From NCBI RefSeq assembly GCF_033568475.1, contig NW_027331831.1:2108001-2172000 (forward strand): DNA of 64,000 nucleotides, in the 5' to 3' direction. The stretch comes from Henckelia pumila (Eukaryota; Streptophyta; Magnoliopsida; Lamiales; Gesneriaceae). The position numbers were made by a program, and so were the translations under genes. Positions within the stretch are counted from its first letter, which is position 1, and the number at the start of each line of letters is the position of its first letter. The notes beneath the pieces are model-generated. The model was not told the DNA's origin. It ran no database searches and saw only the letters and a list, made by a program, of their open reading frames with translations. Below are positions 26,515-38,959 of this stretch, in pieces.

Positions 26515-29500
26515 ATTATTATTAAATTAAAAAGGCAAGACAAAATTCTTTTTCCAAGTGCACAAAAGGCCTCTCCAACTTAAAGAAAAAACTTTTACAA
26601 AGTGATACTCAGATTCTCTCCATTTGTGTGGCTCTTGCTCAGACCACATTTTAGAAACATGAATTTGCAAGATAAACTTGTCCTTTTGGAATTCATTGTT
26701 GCCCAAAACAGGCTGCTTGCAAGAATTAAAGAAATTACCTCTTCTCGTATCTCATAAAGCGCCGATCCCCTTCATGTCTATCAGAATCATGCGGCAAATC
26801 CGTTTTGAGCACATCATAGGTTGTCAGGACAATGTCAGCACTCAGAAGTTCTTTGATATCAATAGCAGGTTCATCAGAAAAGGAAGTAAATCTGACGCCT
26901 TCATAAACACAAACTTTCAAGGAACCAGGTTTTGTATGACTGTCAATACACAAATAAAGCATAAGACAGTAAGGCGGAGGATAAAGAAAGCAGAATGGAG
27001 GCCAAGAACGAAGCAATTGAACACGAGCTTCAGAGTTCTTCGGGCATCTCATGAAATTTGTAAGACAGCTAATGTTAATGAAACAAAATAATAGATAATT
27101 AGGGAGAGCGGAGAACAAAAGACGAAAAAATGAACAATAACCAATTTCTATGTGTTCTTGTTGTCCTTCAGTTCAAGTGGTCTCAGGGTTGAATTGTTTT
27201 GACATCCTCTCTGTCTCAATAGGGGCAATACCGAGTCACTAGATATCTGAAGTTTAAGATTAAAGAATGTGGCAGTTGGCATCTCAAAACCCCGGCTCCA
27301 AGAGGCATTGGGAACATTAACATCCACTATACTCCTACATATAACCTAACACCATAGCATCCTATATGGGTTCAAGCTAAGTTGACCTCAACTTTGCTTC
27401 TGATTCCATAAATCAACCCCAAGGACTCAAACTGAATCGGCCAAACATTCTGGAAAACATTCTTCATGTTTGCATGGGTTAACATAATACACATTCAATT
27501 AATCTTTAGGATATTATTCAGTTTTAATTCCAAAATTATACAGAAGTGTTGCATGTCAAAACAGAAAAGAGGCATCGCAGGAATTGTAGGCATGATAAAA
27601 AAATCCAGAGAAATTGCCAAAAGATTAAAAATCCAACAGGAACCCCAATGCTACCAATCAAGCATGCTTCAATTCTAACTCTCTACATAATCAGTAAAGT
27701 GAGATGTCTCTCCTTTAAATTTGTAGGTTTTAGTACCCCATCAACTAAGGGGAACCATCGCAACGCGGCCAAGTAACTCTTAAGCTAATTGATTAGAAAT
27801 CCACTGAAAGAGAACAAGATGAATGACTTAAGTCGCAAAATGACTCCCAAGATGTAACATCTTCTCTGATAGGTAAATATGTATAAAATGACTTAATTCA
27901 TGAAGGACTCCAAAATGTTAACATTTATACAGATGAGTAAATATATATATAAAATCAGCTGACCTGACTTACTAAACATAAAAGATAGTGAGTTACCTTC
28001 AAAACAATTACAACACTCTCGGTCGACAGCTTCACCAATTATCAACTCTGCCTAAAATACTAGAATAGGCTCCAAGGACTTTTTAATAGTAGACAGATTC
28101 AGGGAGGGGAAAAAAAACAAAATTCCTTAAATAGTTACTCTACTTGCACAGATTACATCATATTTTTCAAGAATAATTTTTAATTCGGAAAACCTTCAAG
28201 AGTTTGTGCAGCCAAGACTACAACTAATGAATGAAAGAATATCACAGGACCTTGCCCATATTTGGGATATTTTAAGAAAAGGGTCATATTCGACTCAAGC
28301 CATGCATCCCTTGCTGGAATAGGTATTCCAAAATGAAACAGGGTTATACATTATAATAATATGAGGGAAAAAAATGACTCTCTTAGAAACCTATATGAAA
28401 GGTCACATTGAAATATTAAATAGTCAAGGCCGAACCCGAGTGTATAAGGTAAACAAGATAAAGTGAGTGCATATGGAGGATGAAGTTGAAACAGTCAGAA
28501 GCGACAACTTGTTAGCAGATAAATAAACAAGAGGAAATTGATAAGACTCTATCCCCAGAGTCTTCGACATTAAGCATCAGCTAGTTCCTTCCATATTCAA
28601 GACACTGTGCAACAATAACTGCATGTTTCTTTTCAAAGCATGACACGTGATCTAACAACAGAAGTCAGCACTCAAGAATATCACGTGGTGAGGAAAACTA
28701 AACCATCAGTAGCACTACCCTAAAAATTAACACTAAGTATTCTATTTTTGCACCCAGTAGCTTATTTACGCATTTTTTATCCGTGATTTCTCTTTCAAAA
28801 TAATTTTGTAAAGTTTGACGGTGGGCACATTTTGAATGCAGCAGAAAAAGCATGCATGAGATTACATAAGTAGACAGACACATGCATAGAATATGCATCA
28901 AAGAACAAACAAAAAAGAGAAAGCTCGATGAATACAAAGTGAGGCAAATTACCGAAGAATTTCAGCATGCCACTGATGCAATATAGGGGTTGGACATACA
29001 ATAAGAGTTGCAGCCGTTTCCACCGGAGATTCAGCGGCTTGGGTCAGTGCTGAACATGTCGAACATACAAAATCTCCAACCATCTCTACTATTTTGGCGT
29101 TATTTTTTCTTTTCGTACCCCTTTTTGAGTTCTCCTTATTTTTTTCCATTTCAGCAGTGTCCCCAGATTTTGAAGATTTTTGTTTCATTGAATACCCAAC
29201 ACAATCGGCATGTTGCCAAGCATCACAGACGTCACACTGCACCCACAAACCTTCATATCTATAGCTCTCAGTTACAGCACCACATAAACACTCTACACGC
29301 TCCCTCTTCAGTCTTTTCGAGTTACTCTCTTGAGACCGTTGATTTTGAATCATCTTGCTAACACCATCAGAGACTTCAAATGATGGCATTCGATTTGCTA
29401 AAACACAAGCTAGCAACTCAACAGTTTTCCCCAAGCCCATCTCATCTGTGTTAACCCATCAGCAACGCATTCGAAGCAACAATAGGCACATCAATTACTA

Positions 29501-32433
29501 CTATCTCCCATCAAAAGATAAAAGTTTATATTACACCAAAAGCCAGAGGAAACTTACACAGTAAAATTACATTTCTGAAATTTCATTTAAATCAGAAAAA
29601 TATGCAACCATGCTAAGGAATTGATCACGTGCAGTGTCAAAGGCTATGTTTGGATTCCCTTCCAGATATGTTTTCTCTACTTGGAAATGAAACAAAAATT
29701 GCCATTTCATTTTCATTTTGTAGCCAAAAAAGATTAAATCTATTTCAACCTCCTAACATAATTCTTACGATTTATTTAACTCAATATATTCTTTAAAGTT
29801 TAGAACACCACAAACAACGAGTGTGTGTGAGCGAGCAAGCGAGTGTGCGGGCGTCTTTGCGTGTGCGTGCGCGTGTGTGTGTGAGTGTGTGTGAAATCAT
29901 TAACCCAACACATTAGTACATGAAACTCCAAGTGCATTAAAATACAAAAGCTCTTTAATCAAAAACGCTTTTTTAGCAAAGCCAGAAAACATGGATTTTC
30001 TATGCTTCACTCAGTTTCAGCTATTGTTTTTCCTTACAAAATAAAGCTGTTGACCTTAATTGTTTCTGCTTTAAAAAGACGATTAATAAAGTGTTCTTTT
30101 AAACTGTCTGCTCCATCCAAACTCAATCTAGATCTATCATAGTATATAAAAACTTTTTTTTTTCACAAACAAAATTGGACACTCGTAAAATTCTCCAATA
30201 CAATTTCCAAAATCACGTTTTAAAAAAGATCATAGAGAAGCCAATGACCATCTGTGATTGTACTTATACCATTAGTTGCAGCAAACCGGACTTACCAGCA
30301 AGAATTCCACCAGAAACATGTGACGAGGAGCAGAAAGGATGCAAAGAAACATTTCCACTGAAACATAACAAAACAACATTAATTCAAAAAATATATTCCC
30401 TCCGTTCTGCACAATGTTGTAAAAAATGATTTTGGAAAATAAAAAGCTATGGTTTAAATTATTTTCTAAGGAGACAGTTTTTACTTGTACCAGTCAACCG
30501 ATGAAAGATTTGCACGGTAGATATTATTAAGTTATCTTTGATTGATATCTGTGTGAATGGAGGTAATAACTAAGGATGAGATATTTCAAAATATTAAAAC
30601 ACAATATATCTGATTAAAATATCATAGGTGAAAATGTTGAACTAGATGGAATGATTAATTGATTATGTTGAGAAGTGTGGAAAATTATAGAACTACATAT
30701 TTCTGGGGAAGGGATTGAAAATGAGGCGACAATATTAGCTTTTATTTTAAGAAATGGATAACGGCTTTGGTAGATGAAAAACAAACATCACGCAAATTTT
30801 CAGAAAATTAGTTCAGAATAATACTCATACCTAACTCAGATTCCACAATCCAATAAAGACAAACTTGTGTATCATGAACTTAACGTTAGGATACGCACTT
30901 TTTATATCCCAAAAAAAATGGTCAGAGTTATCACTAGCACAAGCAGGTTCTTTTAACCCAACCGCAAACCCTAACTGTTCCGTACTTTACCTAAAGTCCT
31001 AAACTACCTGGTCAATTCTCAAATCAGGGCAGACTGAGGTTCAAAGAAGGTGACTCGAGAGAGAAAAGAAAGGGGGGGCATGTCTAATTTTTTTCATCCA
31101 AAAAGCAAAAAAAAAAAACAAAAACAAAAGAAATTTGATATATTCATAGAGAAATAAATAATGGGAAAAGCAACAATTCAGACTTCAGCAAGAACCCCAA
31201 GCAAATGAAATGGCTTAACGAGGAACACGCAGGAGAGCAGTTTTCACAATATCTTCATCCAATAAGCTCAACGCTCGTACATAAATCAACAGTCTTTCTA
31301 AGGGGCAACGGTTTAGGAGAACATACCTAAAGGGATTATAATAAATTCTTTGACATGTGTCTATCAAATTTAGAGGCATAGATAGAGGAGTAACAATCGG
31401 CCTTCTCTCATTTCCGCCAAAACAACCACAATCACCATTTTCTCGTTGTACCATCCAGTAAGCCGCCCGACGCTGGTAAGGTCGTAGCTCAGGAAGCAAC
31501 TCAGGTAGGTGGTGATCCAGCATTGGTGCCTCCCTGCTCAAATGTCATTCATGTGAGTCAAGAGTATAATCACAAATGCAAAAAATGTGAACCATAATAG
31601 CTAATGACTAAACTTTCCATTAGCACTCACTTGGATGGTTTAATGGCCTCATAGAAACCCGAAACTTCAAATTTTGCTTGTTCTGTGGCCACAAAAGAAT
31701 CATTCTCTATTCCAATAGGTACCTCAACGTCCATGCTAGATACGGCATCAGATCTATATCTGGCTTCTGAGGTCATAACTTCTGGGCGCAGCCAATCCAT
31801 AACACTCATCATGCTCTTTTTCCAAAGGGGCCTAGTATTATCAAGTAGCGACTCGCACTCATTAAGCACGTGCTCCAAAATTTCAACCCTGACACAAATG
31901 GACATCATATCTTTCAAAAAACTGGTTGCTGAAATCGGCCTTATGGTCAAGAGCTTCAAACTAGCCAAGTGAACAAGACTTGAAACTCCCTCATCCGGTC
32001 CATCAACATTTCCGGAAACTATTACAACATCCCTCTCCAAACCCTCGGCAACGCATTTCATCACAAACTCCAAATTTATACTAGCTGCGGACAAGACCGG
32101 CCAGTGCCCTAATTTTATCCGGCACAGATGCTCGTTCACATCGCTCAACCGAAACCTCAAGAAGTGCCTAGAATCTTTATAAATATCTTCGCTAACTGTA
32201 TAATCATAAAAATCCTCACTCACTCTCAAATTTAATATAACAATTTCTGAAACATCATAATGCTCCTCGGAAACCCAACTAGACCTATCAATTTCAACAA
32301 AGAATGGTTCATTAACCTCGACAAGATCATCTTTTTTGAGATTAGGACCGTTGTCATCCACTGCCACTTCATAGGTGCTCCTTTCAAGTACTCCCACCGT
32401 TCTATGCGGCCGAATTTGCTTCCTTCGACCCAT
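15659..32433 (-). CDS. SHPRH-like SNF2 helicase / RING E3 ligase (At2g40770-like), 19 coding exons
   Basis: Exons, in order of transcription: 32433-31631, 31533-31327, 30357-30296, 29445-28953, 26939-26739, 26305-26050, 25551-25311, 25163-24994, 24901-24353, 23936-23776, 21555-21339, 21038-20832, 20040-19924, 19574-19332, 18415-18226, 17728-17535, 17255-17104, 16398-16134, 15910-15659. They total 4980 nt (1659 aa), all GT-AG, phases consistent; Arabidopsis At2g40770 is close to this length. Order: basic start MGRRKQ; helicase motif I GLGKT at 361-365; a PHD finger inserted in the ATPase lobe (about 410-488); motif II DEAQ at 608-611; C3HC4 RING at 1349-1398 (CPVC to CPTC); helicase C lobe from 1438 with motif VI VGRVHRIGQ near 1558. 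Human SHPRH and yeast Rad5 relatives polyubiquitinate PCNA in damage tolerance; the same job is inferred here. The start follows a leader intron. Confidence 0.92.
16398..16437 (-). other. alternative in-frame 3' splice site, helicase exon 18
   Basis: The acceptor ctgcag at 16,401-16,399 restores the family text MKGGRKSQ. A second acceptor, tttctcag, 39 bases upstream would add 13 residues in frame. The shorter form is used in the gene model because it matches the family; the longer could be a minor isoform. Confidence 0.5.
22237..22496 (+). mobile_element. tRNA-derived SINE, copy 1, in a helicase intron
   Basis: The element starts gcccacaggggcatagg and has a Pol III A box (taggcgagttggtaaggc, 22,251-22,268) and B box (ggttcgatcc, 22,304-22,313). 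A tRNA-unrelated body follows, ending in a T-run/A-run tail. It is flanked by an 18-bp target-site duplication with two mismatches: aaaagattcaagaatgaa (22,219-22,236) and aaaagatccaacaatgaa (22,497-22,514). A second copy lies in opposite orientation at 55,980-56,243. SINEs are copied from Pol III transcripts with LINE machinery. Confidence 0.85.
22619..23031. repeat. cluster of (TA)n tracts enclosing two foldback elements (copies B and C)
   Basis: TA tracts at 22,619-22,658, 22,797-22,811 and 22,984-23,030 enclose two foldbacks. Element C (22,812-22,983) is an almost perfect hairpin. Its left arm, from attttcagctccccaacc to ccaactcgtccccgac, is the complement of its right arm, ggggacgagttgggc to ggttggacagctgaaaat. 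Element B (22,659-22,796) has weaker inverted ends (gagcgacc/ggtcgctc) and the same ttttagtggt core. Both lie in the 2.2-kb intron between helicase exons 10 and 11. Confidence 0.7.
26482..26526. repeat. (ATT)n microsatellite
   Basis: About 14 ATT units with one interruption, in the intron between helicase exons 5 and 6. Confidence 0.9.
29819..29893. repeat. imperfect (GT)n microsatellite
   Basis: Degenerate alternating GT/GC run (gtgtgtgtgagcgagc to gagtgtgtgtg), in the intron between helicase exons 3 and 4. Alternating purine-pyrimidine of this kind can adopt Z-DNA. Confidence 0.75.
30390..30570. mobile_element. possible degenerate Stowaway-like MITE
   Basis: A left end ttccctccgttctgcac (near 30,398) resembles Stowaway termini, and a right end gtgaatggaggtaa (near 30,555) is its rough complement. 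TA dinucleotides lie next to both ends. About 180 bp, AT-rich inside, in the intron between helicase exons 2 and 3. The match is imperfect. Confidence 0.35.
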
Positions 32434-33364
32434 CACTACAAAAAAATACTTCAAACAACATAAATTTTTGCCAAAAGAAACACATTAAATTACACAATTT
32501 TAACACAGAGAAGGAAAAAAAAAACAATACTTCACACTACAAAACGAGCAAGGTTCAGTTTATCTGAAAGAAACAACTAAATTGCATCACTCTAGCACTT
32601 TCACGAATGTAATTGTAGCATGATTACGCAGACACACGCTGATACGCCTTCATATATACATATACAATATAAAATAGAAAAACTGCGGCTCGGAGTAGGA
32701 GATTAAACCTGGCAATATTCAGAGAATGGAAGCTGAGGAGCTGAAATCTAGGATAGATTCCTGTGGCCTCCGGCGGTGCTACAGTTGCCAGGGCCGCCAC
32801 CGGTCATTGATGCACAACCTTTTCTCGTTGTGCTTTTTTAATATCGCAATTTTTCTCATATTATTAAACTTTTTTTCGTTTAATATTAATATTTTAAAGA
32901 TCATCTTAATTTATTCAACTTTTTAGAATGTTTTTAATTTTAATTTTTAATTTCAAAGTTAGTTTCAATGAACTAGTTTATATTTATTTTTAATTGGATT
33001 TGATTTATATCTAAGTATTTCTTGTTTTAAAATTATTTAATTTGTTAATTATAAAAAAATGTGTAATAAGATAAAAAATAATAATTTTATTATTATTCCA
33101 TTTGGTTCTATATCTTTTTTATTGCCCAAAAAATATATATATATTTGCAGGACTTGAATGTTACACGTGTCCCCTCGAATCCCCACCATTACCGGCCCAG
33201 ATATTTTCCCCAAAGCGGGAGGCATGAAACATACGACATCGTTTTCAGTTCCCAAAGCAGAATCTATTACTGTACTACGTAATCATTTTTCCCAATTTTT
33301 GATTCCAAATTCTACGCTCCATTTTCCCCGGAAGCAGAATCTAGCAAATAAATAGAAGCGGAAA
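32434..33364. promoter_or_regulatory. bidirectional promoter region between helicase and ABC1 kinase
   Basis: The two genes diverge with 931 bp between their ATGs. On the minus strand, a leader exon ending attgccag before gtttaatc (donor near 32,711) and an acceptor tttttgtag two bases before the helicase ATG define a leader intron. On the plus side, an ABRE/G-box acacgtgtc lies at 33,163-33,171, about 200 bp before the kinase ATG. The ORF at 32,726-32,926 runs through the helicase leader and is not supported as a gene. Confidence 0.5.
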
Positions 33365-36300
33365 ATGGCGGCGGTTACTGTTTTCAGAGGCGTTGCTCAC
33401 GGCAGCTTGCCTCTGTTTCAAAATTCTCAGGTCAAGTTTGCATTTGTTTTTGTTTTTGAACTTTATGCCTAGGAATCTTTCGTCAATCTGGAAATGATTG
33501 TTTGCTGATTTAGATTTTGTATGTGGTTACAGTTGCCTGTATCTATATTCGTATCAGGTAATTCGATGAGGAAGCTTAAATATTGCCCGAAGAAATTGGT
33601 TCTCGTTGCTCGATATTCGCAATCGCAGGATGCATTTACCTCTCGTCTTCAAGGTAATGTCAAATGAGTTATACGTGGGTGATTTTGTTTATAGATTGAG
33701 TTGAATGAGTTACTTTCATGATAGAGATATTGGCAGCTTGAGTCTAGTGTGTTTAGAACGCCGGACAATACTTTTGCAGTGTTTTAGTATAATGGAGCTC
33801 GTATGGTTCCATCTTGCCACAGACCGCATTGAAAGGTTGCCAAAGCTCGTGGAGGATATAGTCCAGACATCCATAAATACGGGACCTCGTGGAGCTCTGA
33901 GGCTGGCTCAAGGTATACAAGCAGTGATTGGTGTGGGTAGCGAGTGGCTGGCTGATGCATCAAAGGTATAGATACATCTGTTTTTTCTGTGATATATATC
34001 ACATATTCATTGGGAGTATTGGAAGTTACCTGACGCATATCGTGCTATGGTTGTGAATCTATGTTCGAATTGATACTTGAGCATTTCAAGGATTAGCTAA
34101 AGCGTTGTGATTTCATCCGGATCTTCCTGGGTTTACCTTATCATGATATTTGTACTGGAAGTTACTAGACAAATGATTATGGTAGTTATGAAAATTCTAG
34201 TTTTGTTTGGGATTCAATTACCTAGATGTATCCAATTTATTATAATCCATGCATCCATTAGTTGAGTGTGGCTGTGACAATGAAAAAGTAATGAGTGTAA
34301 TGTGGCCTTGTTCTAATCTAATTGACTTTTAGCAATTACTATCATGAACTTTTAACGCAATAAGTTGGGCTTGTTACTTTTCAGACAGCAAACAGTTCCA
34401 CTGGATTACAGACTGAGTTGCAGCTTGGATTGTTATCTCCCATTTATCTGAGGAAATTATTTGAACGCTTGGGAGCAACATATATTAAACTGGGTCAGGT
34501 AAGGAAAAAGTAGCCTTGTCATAATGTGTTTCCTCCCTCCCTGTGTGTGTGCGTGTGTCTAATAGGATACGAAGCTAAGAATTCATAATCAGATTTCATA
34601 ATCTATTGTATCTATTTTCAGTTTATCTGGCTAGGTTTTTGTGCCCTTTTTTCCTGAATTTACATTGCATCATGGAAGTAAGTTTTTTCACCTGTTTCAA
34701 TATACTATCAGTTTATAGCATCTGCACCTACGGTGTTTCCACCAGAATATGTCCAGGAGTTTCAATACTGCTTTGACAGAGCACCTCCGGTTCCCTTTCA
34801 AGAGATTCAAGTGATTTTGCGTGAGGAGTTGGGCAAACCCATTGATGCTGTCTTTGAGTATGTTGATCCCACCCCTATTGCATCTGCTTCCATAGCACAG
34901 GTTTTTAACTCTATGTTTCACTTGTGTGTCTTCATTGCAGTAGTTGGAAAATATGGTGTTTTTTGCTTAAATCTATCGAAGTAATGCCTTGAGCAGTATA
35001 TTTTGATTTTCAGGTTCATGGTGCTAGGATAAGAAACACCGGAGAGGATGTAGTGATAAAGGTGCTAAAGCCAGGAATAGAGGATGTCCTTGTGGCAGAT
35101 TTGAACTTTGTGTATATTGTTGCTCGCATCTTGGAATTCTTGAGTCCTGACCTGAGCCGAGCATCTCTGGTATGTTTTGGTGCTTGCTTGTTGGATGGTT
35201 TTATATATTTTCTTCAAGTATGAGTACCTTCAGTTTATGCTTATGGATCTTTCAATGACTCTATGGACAACCTTGATTGTTATAGAGTCTGACTAGGTCT
35301 CTCATTGTACTACTAACTTATCTGATCTGAACTCAATCATCTGAACTTGAGGGTTTATGGCTTTCAGTGAATCAAGCATGTATTTCTGGATGATCAGTTA
35401 AGTGTGGTGATGACAGATACTTCTGAATATTTTAACATACAATTGCCATCATATTTTCTTCCCTTTTTCCTGAAATTCTTTTATTCTGCGAACTTTTTTC
35501 TTAAATTTGCCTAAAGTTTTCATGTGATGCATAAGCTTGAATAATAGGTTGCTATTGTCAAAGATATAAGGGAGTCGATGCTTGATGAAGTCGACTTTAA
35601 GAAGGAAGCTGCAAATATAGAGTCTTTTAGGAAATATTTAGAAGCTATGGGACTGACCAGGCAAGCTACGGCTCCAAAAGTGTACCAGCAGTATACTAGT
35701 AGACGGGTTCTCACAATGGAGAGGCTCTATGGTGTCCCTCTTACAGATTTGAATTCCATAAGCTCGCTTGTGTCAGACCCAGAGATTAGTCTGATAACAG
35801 CCTTGAATGTGTGGTAGGATTCATGTCATGACATGAATTTTTCTCAAAAATTTATGCAGCATAGTAACTGAAATATATATTTATGCACACAATTCATAGG
35901 TTTGGTAGCTTGCTTGCCTGTGAAACATTTCATGCAGACGTACATGCAGGCAATTTATGGGTACTGCGCGATGGCCGTATTGGCTTTTTAGACTTCGGTA
36001 CGATCAGTTTCTTCTTTTTCTGTTTCTTGATATTTCTCATGATGATCCCACACAAGTCGTAAGATTCTTGGCTTTCCTTTTATAGTTTGTGTAGCATTTT
36101 TCCTCTTGTGGAACCCTTTATGCTTGCATGTAGACTTCACTAGAAACTACAAAAGTCAATAGTTTTTTGAACCTATTGTAGCAGCACCACCGTTTTTAAG
36201 AAATCAAATTTGGATTTTCCATTGACTAAGAATTTGTCTACTTGTCTGCTTCATCACTTTCAGTGCAACATTCCATGGTACTTTTGGAGATGTCACTCGC

Positions 36301-37848
36301 AGTGACACAGTGCTTTTCAATTTAAATAGCGATATTTACAATTATACAGGAATTGTTGGACGGATTTCCACAAAAACATGGGCTGCCATGGAAGTATTTC
36401 TGTCATCTATTGCAACTGAAGAATATGATGCCATGGCTTCTTCATTGATCGAGATGGGTGCTACAAACAAAGATGTAGACTCGAAGGCCTTTGCTAGAGA
36501 TTTGGAAATGATATTTTCCTCTATACAGGCAAGAAATTTATGTTGTAACAGCATTTTTTTGTAAACTCTGTTACAATTTGCTTTATATTCCCTCAATCAT
36601 TATTTCTTCTTCTTTTTTGAAAGAGCATCATGGTTGATTCCCTACCGATTTCCTAATTATTTGTTAAATTGAAGACTTTTGACCTTATTAATTTAACAAA
36701 CAAGTTCGATGGCTGTACCCAAAAAAATGTTAAGCAACTTGTAAGTTTTCATTTTTTCTAGTCGATGTTGACTAATGAAATAAAAAATATTAAAAAATCA
36801 GTCCTTAAAAAGAAGGTGGTGTGCTTTTATGTCTTATAATTTCAAGTCATGCAACATGCCAAGTATTTGTTCAGGATTTGGATACGGAGATTGTTGTTGC
36901 TACGGCCAGACAACCAAACAGAAATTCGACAGCTGTTTCTGCCAATCTTCTTGTTGATGACAGACAAATGAATGCGCTGTTTCTTGATGTGGTAAGGTTT
37001 TTACTTTTATGTGAATGCTTGCTTGCTTAATTTAGACATTTATGCTCCAATTGATCCCACAGAAAATATAGCAAAAATCAACATGTGGACAATGGTTATT
37101 GGTTTGTCCTAATTTTCCAATATTTTCATGTACAATTATACAGCTATTTGCCCTAGAATCAAAAAGAGATTGATTCGACAGAATGAAGTAACATTGGCAT
37201 TTAGGCTCTTTTTAGTTCCTCAGAAAATAAAAGTAAATGAGGCAAGTAATTATATTGCAAGTTTTCCATATTTTTCAATGATTTTTAGTGCATAGTTAAA
37301 TTTTGAATTACTTTATTTAACCCATTTTCTCCATTCTTTTCATAAAATCAAGTGGAACCATTGTCATTATTCGAGGACGGAAAATGAGTAACAAAACATT
37401 TGAAAAGCATCTCCTCATTTTCTCCCAGTTTGTTTAAACTTAGACGGAGCCTCTGGTTGCTTTTCATTGAAATTGGATTATAACAGAAAAGAATAGGATT
37501 ATGGTTTTCAGATTTTTACAGGTATAAATATTTTTTTATTTCTTTTACTGTAACCAAGTAGTTGAAAAGTCTTATCATCATACATTTCACACATCAACTC
37601 ATTAATTCCTCATTATTAGTGAAATTATATGAAGTTTCGATGTCTATCACTCGGTTTACTTCTCTATGCAACAGGTTAGAGTTAGTGAATCATATGGGCT
37701 GAGATTTCCCCGAGAATTCGCACTTCTCATGAAACAGCTTCTTTATTTTGATCGGTACACACGACTACTAGCTCCCAATATGAACATGTTACGTGATCAG
37801 AGGATCACCATTGTTTCAAATCAAAAAAGTAGAAACATATACCAGTGA
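33365..37848 (+). CDS. ABC1/aarF-family atypical kinase, plastid type, 11 exons
   Basis: Exons 33365-33430, 33533-33653, 33823-33965, 34385-34498, 34712-34900, 35014-35169, 35548-35813, 35900-35997, 36350-36528, 36875-36991, 37675-37848 join in frame to give 540 aa. The length fits Arabidopsis At5g05200 (ABC1K9), my best guess at the orthologue. The N-terminus is basic and Ser-rich, a probable plastid transit peptide. Diagnostic ABC1 features: K-x-G-Q (K145 to Q148), alanine-rich loop ASASIAQ (205-211) in place of a glycine-rich loop, invariant lysine K227 in VVIK, catalytic loop HADVHAGN (363-370) and metal-binding DFG (383-385). Plant ABC1Ks in plastoglobules and mitochondria regulate prenylquinone metabolism and redox stress; the substrate here is unknown. 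The intron after exon 9 starts with GC rather than GT. Confidence 0.9.
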
Positions 37849-38800
37849 GCCTTATTTTATCGGCCTACATCAATAACAAAGATTTGCCTGTTGGCTTACT
37901 TTTTAAAAAGTGATATGTTGATGATCGGTGATGTTGTATAGTACAGTTCGACTCCTTCGACACTCTCATTCTTGAGGAGCATATAGGCAGAACCTACCAG
38001 ATTTAGATGAAAAAATGCAGATTGTACACATAAATGGAAAAGAAAAGCTTGATGATAATAAAATCATATATGTGGCCTTTTTTTTCCTTTGTATTATTAT
38101 CCATGTCTTACATGTAATGTTATGTCGGGTGTGTTTGGCCAGTGTGTATAACACTTGTGCTACAAGCTTTTAAAATTATCATAAGATACGTGACAAGTGT
38201 TTAACATAAACGTGATACATGTTAAATCAGAGAATAAGAAATCTACATTTGTAGACTCTTGATCTATGCTAGTGTAACATTTTCCCATTTCTTCCTTCTC
38301 GTTTGGCCTGCCATTTACCCACTCTAGGTCTTTATGATTTCGACTCCGAGGTATGTTATTATTTGTAAAGTTGGTGTTGGAATCGAGCAGACCTATCTAT
38401 TCCTCATCTTTCGAGGCTATGGACTACGTCTACAAGATCCTGAGGGCTATAGAAAATTGTCAAAAATGGTTTGTTTTCGATTTTGTATTGCATTATATCA
38501 TGGCCAGGCTCGGTCCCAAATGTAAAATCTTGTGTTAGTCTCGTGGTGGCGTCGTTATTTTGTGGTTTCATTTTTGGTTTAATACTCGTGCTAAGCACCT
38601 TAATTCTTGCTTATTGATAGGGAGGAAAAATAAAGTGTTTAAATAAGGTGTCAGTGCAAATGTCGTGCTTCTTGTGAACTACATGATTACATTACGTATA
38701 CCGATATAATCATGATGTGAGTATAACAGAGATGGTAAAAATCATCTTATCTCCAAACATCAATATTTTTCTCATCTCACGGAAACCGGATATAATTATA
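37849..38800. other. 3' flank of ABC1 kinase gene
   Basis: Kinase 3' UTR and intergenic DNA. No gene or recognisable repeat until the left boundary of the virus-bearing unit at 38,801, just after the 9-bp sequence ataattata (38,792-38,800). Confidence 0.5.
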
Positions 38801-38959
38801 GGGTTAATTGTCAATCACTCTCTAAACCAATTTTTAATTTATTTATAAATCCCTACATAAATAAAACTTACTTTTAACTCCCTGGAGAGAGAAACTTTTG
38901 TTTATAAATACCAATTATACTCTTATTTCTTAAAATTCATAAAAAAAAAAAATGAGAGA

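Noticed and set aside
31685-31972. 95-aa plus-strand frame
   Set aside because: Antisense to helicase exon 1, which has family support on the other strand.
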